Assembly: GCF_905115235.1 (NCBI RefSeq)
Contig: NC_051849.1
Location: forward strand, 108,559,922 to 108,623,921
Reading direction: 5' to 3'
Length of the DNA stretch: 64,000 nucleotides
Source: Hermetia illucens
Lineage: Eukaryota > Arthropoda > Insecta > Diptera > Stratiomyidae
This document shows positions 37,150-47,996 of the stretch, piece by piece. The notes under the pieces were generated by a model. It saw nothing but the letters and a program-made list of their open reading frames with translations, had not been told where the DNA came from and ran no database searches. The translations under genes and the position numbers were made by a program. Numbering within the stretch: position 1 is the first letter of the stretch; each line of letters begins with the position of its first letter.

Positions 37150-37345
37150 ATGGATGCCATATTTCTTTTTCAGGTTTTTTCGGTTAGGTACTTTCTGAGA
37201 ACGGGTCCTTGAAGTAATTGACCTTTTTCGGACCTAGATTTTCTCCTCCGGCGCTGCACGGCGTCGATATACACAAGTTGACAGACGAAGTTTGACGCTT
37301 CAGATATGAAAAGATAAGTTTTGTGCACTTCATACATCAAGATAT
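37150..37345 (+). repeat. Rearranged pieces of the hairpin-ended repeat family
   Basis: Contains CAGGTTTTTTCGGTTAGGTA and TCTGAGAACGGGTCCTTGAA (middle block), followed by GACGCTTCAGATATGAAAAG (5' block), out of normal order. Confidence 0.55.
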
Positions 37346-37689
37346 TTCGTTCTAAAAGAATTTGATTTCTACGTAATAGGGGGCAATAGTGCACATATTT
37401 GATTTAATATGTCCGATTATTCATTTGGCATTCTCAGTGGCTGTTTTTAATGGGTCGTTTACGATATGGGAAGTGACATCGTCGTGGTGTCCGAATGAGT
37501 AGATCTGACCCTCTAGCTGACAATATATGTGTCTCCTAGGTGGTAGCCATGAGCAAGCTTCTTGGTGATGAGCGAGCTGCGAATAACCGACACATGTCGG
37601 GAAACACCGTGAGTCCAAGAAGCCGTTAACAGCTACCAATATCGATGAGATGATGTGAGCTATGGTGGTAGTTGTGGAGTATATCAGGA

Positions 37690-38180
37690 GCCAGTCCCTT
37701 CGAGGCTCAGGTCGAGTAGTGTGCATTGAAGCGGTATTAGTAGCCCGTGTCGCCCCGAGCGAGCGCTGATCCGTTCGTGAGTTCCTCGACGAAATAGCAG
37801 GGAAAAATGAAGACCTGAGTAGGTGGATTCGGACACAAGGCACGATGAAGCGCAGTCGTCTGTCCTTGTTAGAGCCGAAGAGGAAAAGCTTATCAGCAAA
37901 TACGCGTCAACATCTTTCCTCCAGAGGAACGTCAGCAAAGGCGAGACAGATCACTTCATAGTACTGGGGGGAAACGAAGGGTGGCAGGGAGGCCCGATAA
38001 CAATCTATAAAGGTACGTGCTACGAGGTGAACAAGCAGGTATTGGGGGAGGATACTCTCGTGACTAATCTAGAGCCTATGTATTCTCTTGAAATCCGAGA
38101 TCTTGACGGACTCACAGAGAAGGTCGAAGTGGAAGAGGCGATCAAGCGTGGGAAACGCATGTTCCCCTCTGCGCATTAAA
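37690..38180 (+). mobile_element. Probable LINE ORF1 remnant
   Basis: The frame 37823-38179 encodes about 118 residues ending with SLEIRDLDGLTEKVEVEEAI, which resembles the start of the nucleic-acid-binding region of insect LINE ORF1 proteins (R1/LOA type). No zinc knuckles remain. It directly precedes an RTE-1-like LINE of a different clade, so the join is probably a chance adjacency. Family assignment is tentative. Confidence 0.5.
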
Positions 38181-38199
38181 GGGTGGCGTTATCGTAAGA

Positions 38200-39560
38200 A
38201 AAAAAAACAGATAATCTACCACAAGCTTCTCGACCATAAATCGCACGTTAATTGGTAAATTTATAAGAATGCCAACCGGAAAGCAAAAAAAAGCCATCGC
38301 GGTCTCCCGAGCGTTACATTACAAAGATTTTTAAGATAAACTGGTCACTCGGAATGACAAGAGAGATCTACCTCTGCGAGAAAAGCCGATACGAACGCGT
38401 ACAGGATATTGAAAACCTCTGTTGGGTTAATGACAAGAACAGTACTTTGCTTACCGATCGTCGAGCTGCAACGGGTAGATGGTAAGAATATTTCGAGCAG
38501 ATTTCAACTGAAAAATTGAATCAGCCTTCGTGGTTGTGACATTCATTGTCGATATTTAGAGTAAGTCCACCTGAACTGAACTCTGAAACTGAAGTCCAGG
38601 GAGCAATAAAAAAATCGGGAAAAGCATGAGGACTTGACGACATCGGATCTGAGCTCTGGAAAGCCAAGAGCCAAGACTGTGGCTCAGTGAGTTCCTCAAT
38701 CGAGCTATTGCGGACTGACTATCTGACTATCTGACTGGCAAGAAAGCACCACCGTTCCAATGTCCAAATAACCGCGAATCAAGTCTGGCTTTGTCAAGAA
38801 ATGTCTGCTACTAACACAATACACGCTGCGCGGTTACTCATGGAGAGACACTATAAGAAGCATCGCCCTATTTACATTGCCACACGAACTAGTACACTAA
38901 AGGAAAGCAAAGTACGAATGTGGCAGGCATATCAAAACCGCTTCGTATCTCTGCCGGTGTTCATCAAGGAAGTCATCTCTCACCCTTTCTCTTGGTTCTT
39001 ATTATGCAAATTGACACGTCCACAACCTTACGCAGATGATAGTTATAGCAAAGCTGACCTAGAATAGTTGATTCAAAAAAGGAATGATTCACTCATGCAA
39101 TTGGGTCATAAAATGAATTTGCCTAGACGGATCCCAACAGGCACCATCACTGTCAGGGCAATGACCTGCTCAGGACTGAGCCATTTAAATAACCCGGCTT
39201 AATGCTATCAGTCAATGGAGAACTGCGTTATGAAATCACGCATTCACGCATTAGTGCAACCTGGATGAAGTGGCGTTCCACAACTGGCCTTCTTTGTGAT
39301 CGACGTATCAACGAAGGTCTCAAATTCAAAATTTACTGCAATATCGTTCGCCCTGTTGCCCTTTGTCTTTCTGAGCGTTGACCGAATACAAAAGGCAATG
39401 AACGGTGTAACACTTCTTAATCACATACGAAATGAGGATATCCACGGTCGACTGGGTTACACCGGTCGTGGAAAAATTTGCGAGAGCCGAAACAACCATG
39501 GCTTGATACACTGGTGGGTGATTTAAAAGCTTCGCAACTAAATCCAGCCTTTAACTAAAG
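38200..39560 (+). mobile_element. RTE-1-like LINE, degenerate and internally deleted
   Basis: Broken frames include the endonuclease-RT linker (DIENLCWVNDKNSTLLTDRR), ATGRW-type and YFEQIST segments, TNTIHAARLLMERHYKKHRP of the RT fingers, then after a deletion the C-terminal SVNGELRYEITHSRISATWM and KWRSTTGLLCDRRINEG segments. This differs from the (ATG)n-tailed RTE family elsewhere here. Catalytic RT motifs are missing. Confidence 0.75.
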
Positions 39561-39863
39561 CAAAATCGTGCAACCGATCAAGACGAACTGACCTTCCTTC
39601 TGAAAAAGGCAAAGGTTGAGGTGGGGGGTTGTTTGAATTAGATAGATATTAGAATATACTATACATATTTGAACGCCTAAATTTAAAATATGTTATACGT
39701 TTCATCGTAGCTTTCGTCAACCTTTTAGACCTAAACTGAGAGAACATTTAGAACCCAAAAAATGAACATGCAGTAAATAAGTAAATGAGTAGAAACATTA
39801 TCAGTACATTTTCAAGTGAGTTATGAAGGCAAAAACGAAATAAATAAATAATTCTATAAGAAT

Positions 39864-42800
39864 GGTGGTCAAAGGGTAGTATAGGTCCCGGGGCGAAACG
39901 TGGATTGGTACCCACGATGGAGCATAAAACCTGGGAAATGCCTGCTGAACCAACACCAACAGCTCTACTACCAAACCCTATCTCCACCTCCACGTGGTGA
40001 CCGCTGGGAGCTCTTTCTTGACGAAAAGCTGCAGACGGAGAAGGATGAAGGCGAGTCTCCCGCGCCTAAAAACGGGACAAATTGTACCAACTGGTCCTCC
40101 AGGTTGGGGGTTGGGTAGGGCTGACAACCCTACACGGAAAACAACCGTTACGAAGCCACAACAGGAGCCTCGGATAGGACGGATATTAAAACGACGGACC
40201 CGGCAACGACAAAGGAACAACGATTTGCTCATTTTCTCATGGAAAGTACGCTCCCTGTACAGAGATGAAGCTGATAAGCAGCTAGCCGATACCCTGTCCC
40301 AATATAGGGCTGATGTAACAGCGTTGCAAGAGATGCGATGGACAGGGACCGGTTTCCTGGAGAGGAGCCACTACACCATATATTATAGCGGCCATCCAGT
40401 AAACCATGTGCTCGGAGTAGGTTTCTTAGTCAGCCAAAAAATGAAACCTGCTGTTATCGGCTTTGAAAGTATAAGCGAACGGCTATGCACTCTGCGCTTG
40501 CGAGGCAAGTTTAGAAATATAAGCCTCATAAACGTTCACGCCCCTACAGAGGAGACTGCAGAGTCGGAGAAGAATACCTTCTACGAGGCAGTAGAAAGAA
40601 CCCTCGAAGCCTGTCCCAGATGTGATATCAAAATCATACTTGGCGATTTTAACAGCCAAGTAGGGAAGGAGCCCGTATTCAGGCGATACGTTGGCTCCCA
40701 TAGCTTACACGAAAAAACAAATGATAACGGACTGCGGACTATTCAATTAGCAGGGTCACACGAAATGGTTGTTGGAAGTACCTGGTTTGCGCGGAAAGCG
40801 GTCCACAAACATACGTGGGCCTCTCCAGACGGGACCACTTTCAACCAAATTGACCACGTGTTGATCGAACGCCGCCACCTCTCAGCCTTGATGAATGTCA
40901 GAACATATAGGGAGGCCAATATAGACTCGGATCACTATCTCGTTGGCATGGTGCTCCGAGCTCGAATAACAATACCACCTAGAATCCCCTCTGACAATCA
41001 GGTGAGAGTGAACACTGAAGCCATCCACAACACAACCCTCCGCGACACCTATAAGAGGGAAATGGATGCCGCAATAACCGCAGTCAATAGAGGACCTGGA
41101 GATGAAGCATCAACTAATGATCTTCACAACCACCTGAAGAACGTTATCATGGATACGGCCACAAATATACTTGGCCCCAGCCGCAAAAGGAGTCGGAACG
41201 GCTGGTTTGACGATGAATGTAAGTTAGCAACGGAACGGAAGAATGCCGCATACCGAGTAATGTTGCATTCTCAAAGAACGCGGGCACGCGCAGAGACTTA
41301 TCACGAACTCCGTCGAGCGGAGAAGCGACTTCACAGACGGAAAAAGGAAGCCTGGGAGAACCAACAAGTCTGTGAACTAGAAAAGTACAGGGAGCAACCG
41401 CACCAGGCGCGGAAGTTTTACCAACAAGTCAGCAGGATGAAGCCTTATACACCTCGATGCTCATCCTGCCGAGACAAAGAGGGAAATCTGATTTCCGACA
41501 GAATGGGCATATTAGAGCGATGGGTTGAGTACTTTGATGAGCTACTGAACAACCAGAACATCGGCGAGTTGGAGGTCCCGCCAACTGAAGACGACGGACA
41601 AATACTGCCACCACCAAGTTTAGGAGAAACAGTCCGTGCAATTCATCGGCTAAAAAATCATAAGTCGCCAGGAGCCGATGGAATTACAGCCGAATTGGTT
41701 AAATATGGAGGCGACCAGTTACACCAAGTGGTTCATCAACTTGTGCTCAAGGTATGGGACAGCGAATCAATGCCTGACGATTGGCAGCGAGGCATAATCT
41801 GTCTCATACATAAAAAGGGAGATGTCACACAGTGCAGCAATTATAGAGGTATCACGTTGCTGAGTACCATCTATAAGATATTCTCCACTATCTTGCTAGG
41901 CCGGATAGCCCCATACGCCCAGAACATCATTGGCCCATACCAAAGATGCTTCACTCCAGGCAAATCAGCAACAGATCAGATTTTCTCTCTGCGGCAGGCG
42001 ATGGAAAAACTGTTGGAATATGGACAACAGTTGCACCATCTGTTCATCGACTTTAAAGCCGCCTATGATAGCATAGCCAGGGTAAAACTGTACACGGCCA
42101 TGAGGGAATTCGGTATCCCGACGAAATTAATAAGACTGACTAGGCTGACCCTGACCAATGTGCGAGGCCAGATAAAAGCAGCAGGATCACTCTCAAGACC
42201 ATTCGACATCAACAACGGTCTACGACAAGGGGATGCGCTATCATGCGTCCTCTTTAACCTGGCCCTCGAGAAAGTGATCCGTGATGCTGAGGTGAATGCA
42301 AGAGGTACGATCCTCTTCAAGTCCACCCAACTACTGGCCTATGCTGACGATATCGACATTATGGGAAGAACCACCCGAAACGTTCAAACTGCCTTCATCT
42401 AGATCGAGCAGGCGGCGCGAGATCTTGGGCTGCACATCAATGAAGGCAAGACAAAATATATGGTGGCAACGTCAGCACCGAAGACGAATCAACCAACAAC
42501 ATCAAACCGCACTGGTCAAACACAAACACGAACAAGAATAAGGATAGGGGAATACAACTTTGAGACCGTTGACAATTTCTCCTATCTAGGGTCGAAAATC
42601 ACAACCGATAACAACTACGATGATGAAATCCGCGCACGGTTGTTGTCAGCCAACAGAGCCTACTTCAGCTTACAAAGACTGTTCCGCTCGAAACGTCTCA
42701 CCATAGGGTCAAAGCTCTTACTGTACAAGACTATGATCTTGCCAGTCCTCATGTATTCCTCGGAAACTTGGGTTCTTAGCAAGAAGAATTGCGAACTCTT

Positions 42801-43190
42801 GGCCGCGTTTGAGAGAAGAATCCTCCGCAGAATTTTTGGCCCCCTACATGAGGATGGACGATTCCGTAGCCTACACAATGACGAAATCTATGAGCGATAC
42901 CATGACCGTCCGGTTGTGGATAAAATCCGGCTCAATAGGTTACGGTGGGCGGGTCACTTAATCCGTATGGATGAAGATGATCCCACCCGGAAAGTCTATA
43001 AGGGCAATATCTATGGTAGGAAAAGAAGACGAGGCAGACCCTGCCTAAGATGGAGCGATGGCGTGGGCCAGGACGCCAGACAGCTTTTAGGGATATCGAA
43101 TTGGTGGACCTCGGCGCAAAACCGGGATGTCTGGAGTTCCTTATTAAGGCAGGCCTAGACCGGATACCGGTTGTTGCGCCGTTGATGATG
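39864..43190 (+). mobile_element. RTE-clade LINE, full length (RTE copy 5, best preserved)
   Basis: 3327 bp from GGTGGTCAAAGGGTAG to the tail TTGTTGCGCCGTTGATGATG, flanked by an 8-bp duplication ATAAGAAT (39856-39863 and 43191-43198). It sits in the A/T-rich tail of a minus-strand SINE: removing the LINE leaves ATAAGAATAATAATCG leading into the SINE. It serves as the reference for the other copies in this window. Confidence 0.96.
40045..43158 (+). pseudogene. RTE ORF2: APE endonuclease plus reverse transcriptase, one stop
   Basis: From the first in-frame ATG at 40045 the frame runs 1037 codons to TGA at 43158, interrupted by one TAG at 42400-42402 (CAG in copy 1), just after motif C. Domains in order: APE-type endonuclease (residues about 60-320; IILGDFNSQVGKE, NQIDHVLIERR, NIDSDHYLVGM), coiled basic linker, reverse transcriptase (KSPGADGITAELVKYGG; FIDFKAAYDSI; LRQGDALSCVLFNLALE; LLAYADDIDIMGRT) and a C-terminal domain. 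In endonuclease motif I the expected catalytic Asn is Lys (SWKVRSLYR; SWNVRSLYR in copy 4). It would nick DNA and reverse-transcribe its own RNA if intact. The open frame also extends upstream of 40045 without an ATG. Confidence 0.93.
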
Positions 43191-43198
43191 ATAAGAAT

Positions 43199-43479
43199 AA
43201 TAATCGTTAGGTGCAACAATCCATGTTGGATCAAGTCCTTGAAGTATGTTAGAGCAGCTCATTCAAGACAGAAACGGTACACTGTACTACACTGTAGGAG
43301 GCAATGTGGTCAGCATTACGCTCGCGCGAGATTATTACCCTGATTTGACTCAGGTACTCTGAGTCGACTGGTATCCGACGTCAAATCACGATACAAATCT
43401 CACTGTCACCAGCGAGATTCGAACCGCTGAACTTCCGTACGACAGCCTTGTGCTCTAACCACGCAGCTATCCGGACACC
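43199..43479 (-). repeat. tRNA-derived SINE copy
   Basis: Minus-strand copy: AATAATCG tail, GCAACAATCC, body, B box (GAGATTCGAACCG reversed) and head CTATCCGGACACC. Its tail was the target of the RTE LINE at 39864. Confidence 0.92.
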
Positions 43480-44081
43480 AATACAACAACAATACCAACA
43501 AAATTTTTAGTTTTGATTAATAAATAAATAAATAAAACAGTTTTTAAATCTGGTCCGTCGTAGATTCAATACGCCATTCAGTTTAACTAGGGACGTTCCT
43601 AATTAATTCACCAATCACCCTAAGTTAGAAGTTGAAATATAGTAGACTAAAAATCTGATTATCTATAAAAAAATATGAAGTTAATTTTCCTCACGACGCT
43701 TTCAACAGCAGAAATTGCTAACCATTAATAAATAAATTACAGATAAAGAGATTCCAGAATAAACCGGGAAATTGTCGTAGGTCAACCGAATATACATTTT
43801 TAGTTGCGTGCAAGCTGCTAGAGACTCATTTATAGAGTTGCGGCCCGATCTTATCAGGCTTACAGTCTATTATTTGATCTATTATAGCAATTGTAGATGT
43901 ACATGTCATCCTATCTGACTTGCTACTAGAGATATGCTCAGAGTGTCTAATAATTTTTTGGTTGTCCACAACTTTTGGGGTTTAGTTTCCAAACTGTTGT
44001 CATGCAGGGAGTACGTAAGAGTTACTAGAAAGGGTCATCAAGCCCCAAAATTGAGCGGTGTTGTGAAATTGTGTGTCCATA
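43480..44081. other. Upstream region of the third UGT; no gene seen
   Basis: AT-rich. 43497-43540 weakly resembles part of the putative LTR at 34922. No core promoter motif could be assigned with confidence. Confidence 0.45.
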
Positions 44082-44322
44082 ATGTGGTTGCTTAAAGGTT
44101 TGGCAATGCTCGTACTGGTCCTCATCGGCCTCAACGATGCATACAAAATTCTGGCGATTTTCCCGACTTTAGCAAAATCTCACTACTTCGTGGGTTCAGC
44201 ACTTGTACGTGAGTTAGCCGAGAAAGGGCATGAAGTCACTATGATTTCTCCCTTCTCCACGAAACCGCCAGCAAAAAATGTTAATGATATTGTCACTACC
44301 CCTAGTTCAGAATTGGTTAATG
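44082..44322 (+). CDS. UDP-glycosyltransferase, first exon only
   Basis: ATG at 44082; a GTG nine bases upstream is in frame but not a likely start. The exon is 241 nt and ends at donor AATG|GTGAGT in phase 1, the same length and phase as exon 1 of the UGT at 16139. It encodes a signal peptide (MWLLKGLAMLVLVLIGLNDA) and the UGT N-terminus with the normal catalytic His (KSHYFVG), then LVRELAEKGHEVTMI. No second exon is visible in the remaining 19.7 kb on the plus strand. Either the intron is longer than that, or this is an orphan exon. The open, well-spliced exon argues for recent function. Confidence 0.8.
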
Positions 44323-44507
44323 GTGAGTCCTTTCAAATTTCGAATCATCCGCAAATTGTATAGTTAAAGCACCTTCAAGCTTTCAAGCTGAGTTAAAATA
44401 GAGTCAAATAAATAGTGTTTCATCAGTGTTTGAAAACTATGACATCATTATGTCATTCCCATGAATAATATCATACATTTAAAATTGCGGCAGAATACTA
44501 TATAAAA

Positions 44508-45180
44508 TAACAAGTCGGGAAACCGGAAGCTGGACGCTTCAGGTATGAACGGTTTTGTGTATTTCTTTTATAAATACATTTGAGTGTGAATTTGTCACAT
44601 TAGTACGTAGCACGTAATATATGCATATATTAGGAGAGAATATGCACTTTCTACTGATATTGACACTCAAAGTTTTGAATTTGCAAAAAAGTGACAATTG
44701 ACCCATTATAACTTTGTTAGCAATAGAGCGATTTCCATCAAACCTGGTAGGATCATGCTCTATAACATAGTCTACATTACTCCAAAATTTCGTCGTGCTA
44801 GGAAGGTTTTGCAGCCAATTACAGTAATATACTATTATTAACTTTATTCCAAAGGATATCGGCATGTAGGGCCTATGCTCCATATAGTGGCAGCCTCTTG
44901 ATTTTTTTCAGATTTTTCGATTGGGTAGTTTCTGAGAATGGGTCCGTTAAAGAAATGATCACTTTCAACCCCCCTCACTCCCCACCTTAAATTTGACGTA
45001 GAATAATTTAACTCACGGTATGCGTAAGCGTTCATAGTTCCCACCTTTCCACCAAATTTGGTGTTAATCGCTGTAACCGTCTCCGAGAAAAATGCATGTG
45101 ACAGACAGATAAACAGACAGACAGGCAGACGGACAGACAGACAGACAGTAAACCGATTTTAATAAAGTTTTGTTTTACTT
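44508..45180 (+). repeat. Hairpin-ended interspersed repeat, complete copy
   Basis: Best full-length reference: starts ACAAGTCGGGAAACCGGAAG, has a GAAGC...GCTTC stem, the middle block ending TTTCGATTGGGTAGTTTCTG, CTTTCCACCAAATTTGGTGT, CGTCTCCGAGAAAAATGCAT, a GACAGACA tract and the tail AATAAAGTTTTGTTTTACTT. No protein is encoded. Confidence 0.8.
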
Positions 45181-45304
45181 CAATACTTTGTTTACTTCAA
45201 TAGGGCTGGGGAGAAGTAGATTCTTCATGAATGGAATTTTAATATTTCATTCGAATGTCAATTATTCTCGTTAATTATGACGTCAGCATCTTATTCGTAT
45301 GGCA

Positions 45305-47144
45305 CCATCATCATCATCAACGGCGCAACAACCGGTATCCGGTCTAGGCTTGCCTTAATTAGGAACTCCAGACATCCCGGTTTTGCGCCGAGGTCCACCA
45401 ATTCGATATTCCTAAAAGCTGTCTGGCGTCTTGACCTACGTCATCGCTCCATCTCAGGCAGGGTCTGCCTCGTCTTCTTTTCCTACCATAGATATTGCCC
45501 TTATAAACTTTGCGGGGTGGTTTATCCTTATTCATAGTGATTGATAGTGTCCGGACAGCTGAGTGGTTAGAGCGCAAGGCTGTCGTACGGAAGGTCGCGG
45601 TTCAAATCTCGTTGGTGGCAGTGGGATTTGTATCGTGATTTGACGTCGGATACCAGTCGACTCAGCTGTGAATGAGTACCTGAGTCAAATCAGGGTAATA
45701 ATCTCGGGCGAGCGCAATGCTGACCACATTGCCTCCTAGTGTACCGTTACGGTCTTGAATGAAGTGCTCTAACACACTTCAAGGCCCTGATCCAACATGG
45801 ATTGTTGCGCCAACGATTATTATTATTATAGTGATTAAGTCACCTGCCCACCGTAACCTATTGAGCCGGATTTTATCCTCAACCTGACGGTCATGGCATC
45901 GCTCATAGGTTTCGTCGTTACGTAGGCTACGGAATCGTCCATCCTCATGTAGGGGGCCAAAAATTCTTCGGAAGATTCTTCTCTCGAACGCACAATTTTT
46001 CTTGCTAAGGACCCAATTCTCCGAGGAATACATGAGGACTGGCAAGATCATTGTCGAGGTTTGGAGCGGAACAGTTTTTGTAAGCTGAAATAGGCTCTGT
46101 TCGCTGTCAACAATCGTGCGCGGATTTCATCGTCGTAGCTGTTATCGGTTGTGATAGGAGAAATTATTAACGGTCTCAAAGTTGTAGTCTGCTATCTTTA
46201 TTCTTCCCGTTTGACCAGTGTGGTTTGATGTTGTTGCTTGGTTAGGTTTTCGGTACTGACGTTCCCACCATATATTTTGTCTTGCCTTGATTAAAGTGCA
46301 GCTCAAGGTCTCGCGCCGCCTGCTCGATCTGGATGAAGGTTTGTACGTCTCCGGTGGTTCTTCCATAGGCCAATAGTTGGGCGGACTTAAAGAGGATCGT
46401 ACTCCTCGCATTTACCTCAGCATAACAGATAACTTTCTCCTGGGCCAGGTTAAATAGGACGTATGATAGGGCATTCCGCTGTCGTAGACCGTGGTTGATG
46501 CCGGATGCTCTTGAGAGTGATCCTGCTGTTTTTATCTGGACCTTGCACATTGGTCAGGGTCAACCTAGTCTTATCAATTTCGTTGGGATACCGAATTCTC
46601 TCATTGCAGTCTACAGTTTTACCCTGGTTATGCTATCATAGACGGCTTTAAAGTCGATGAATAGATGGTGTATCTGATGCCCATATTCCATCAGTTTTTC
46701 CATCGCTTGCCGCAAAGGGAAAATCTGATCTGTTGCTGATTTGCCTGGAGTGAAGCCTCTTCGGTATGGGCCAATGATATTCTCAGCGTATGGATATCCG
46801 GCCTTTCAAGATAGCGGAGACTATCTTATAGATGGTACTCAGCAACGTGATACCTCTATAATTGCTCGACTGTGTGATATCTCCCTTTTTATGTATGAGA
46901 CAGATAATGCCTCTTTGCCAGTCGTCAGGCATTGATTCGCTGTCCCATACCTTGAGCATAAGTTGATGAGCCACTAGGTGTAATTGATCGCCTCCATATT
47001 TAACTAATTCGGCTGTAATTCCATCGGCTCCTGGCGACTTATGATTTTTAAGCCCATGAATTGCACGGACTGTTTCTCCTATACTTGCTGGTGGCAGTAT
47101 TTGTCCGTCTTCTTCAGTTAGCGGGACCTCCAACTCCTCCAAGT
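45305..47144 (-). mobile_element. RTE-clade LINE, 5'-truncated (RTE copy 6), itself hit by a SINE
   Basis: Minus-strand copy with (ATG)n tail at 45305 and 5' truncation at 47144, flanked by GTATGGCA (45297-45304 and 47145-47152). It covers the RT and C-terminal regions in broken frames (GYRGITLL-type block near 46850, motif A near 46650). The YADD segment falls in a small deletion near 46365. A SINE interrupts it at 45543-45827. Confidence 0.93.
45543..45827 (+). repeat. tRNA-derived SINE inserted in an RTE LINE
   Basis: Flanked by the 9-bp duplication ATAGTGATT (45534-45542 and 45828-45836). Full head, body, ATTGTTGCGCCAACG end and (ATT)n tail. Confidence 0.95.
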
Positions 47145-47584
47145 GTATGGCATAGGATGCGGTAAATTCGCACGAAATTGATAAGTTTGAATTGCCTTAA
47201 CTTTGAGACTAATAGACGCCAAAACTAATATCAGTTTCGAAAAGTACTAATTGAGACCTTTCATACCCTACACGAGTATATCCGCTGAAAAAAATTGTTT
47301 AAATCCCCCTTTGCATATATAGAGAGCCCCCTTTAAACTCCACCTAAATTTATGCTACTCACTGTATATGTAGGATTTCATAATTTTCATCTATCCACCA
47401 AATTTCGTTCGGATGGATTCAGCCGTTTTGGAGAAAAATGCGTGTGATAGGCAGACAAACAGCCAGACAAACCATAATTTTTAACTGGCAGTGAATCGAT
47501 CTTAATAAGGTTTTGTTTTACGCAAAACCTTAAAAAATCATCCACATATATATTATAACTCTTGCCTTGGACTGCCAAAAAGAG

Positions 47585-47995
47585 GTTCCCATGCATTCAA
47601 AAGGGGGATGTAAATTTTTTTTGACGGAATATCAAATGGTCAAAAGTCTCGATTAGTACTTTCCGAAATATGTGTCAGTCCGATATCTATTCAAATAAAC
47701 TTACTAACAGTATATTATTAACTTGTAGAAATTGACTGAAAAACCCCTTAAGTTCATCCTAGGAGTACACCAACATAGGGTACAGTATTGCGCATACGCA
47801 CGCCAAGTTTCATCAAAATACAGTCAATATTGTCAAAGGTATAGCAGTTCAAACTTATCAATTTCGCCTAAATTTACTGCATCTTAAGCCATGTAAATAA
47901 ATTGCTGACGCCATAATTAACGAGAATAATGGATATTGGAGTGAAATATTAAAATTCCATTCGTGAAGAATATATTTCTCCTCAGCCCTTTTTAA
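47585..47995 (-). repeat. Hairpin-ended interspersed repeat, partial copy
   Basis: Contains CGATTAGTACTTTCCGAAAT, TTAAGTTCATCCTAGGAGTA and TTCTCCTCAGCCCTTTTTAA. The last is shared with the junction at 45180-45300, reversed. Confidence 0.7.
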
Positions 47996-47996
47996 G

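Larger units (their letters stand above)
45195..47536 (+). repeat. Hairpin-ended repeat interrupted by an RTE LINE
   Basis: Left part 45195-45304 and right part 47145-47536 are contiguous in the uninterrupted copy at 47585-47995 (minus strand), where the junction reads TTTACATGGCTTAAGATGCA. The right end is the terminal hairpin AAGGTTTTGTTTTACGCAAA then ACCTT. A LINE with an 8-bp duplication fills the gap. Confidence 0.8.

Noticed and set aside
43497-43540. Third LTR-like copy (AACAAAATTTTTAGTTTTGA)
   Set aside because: Only about 45 bp of AT-rich similarity to the putative LTRs, too short to claim.
44073-44363. GTG start and read-through of the UGT exon into downstream sequence
   Set aside because: A plain ATG lies nine bases later and a consensus splice donor in the conserved phase-1 position ends the exon at 44322.
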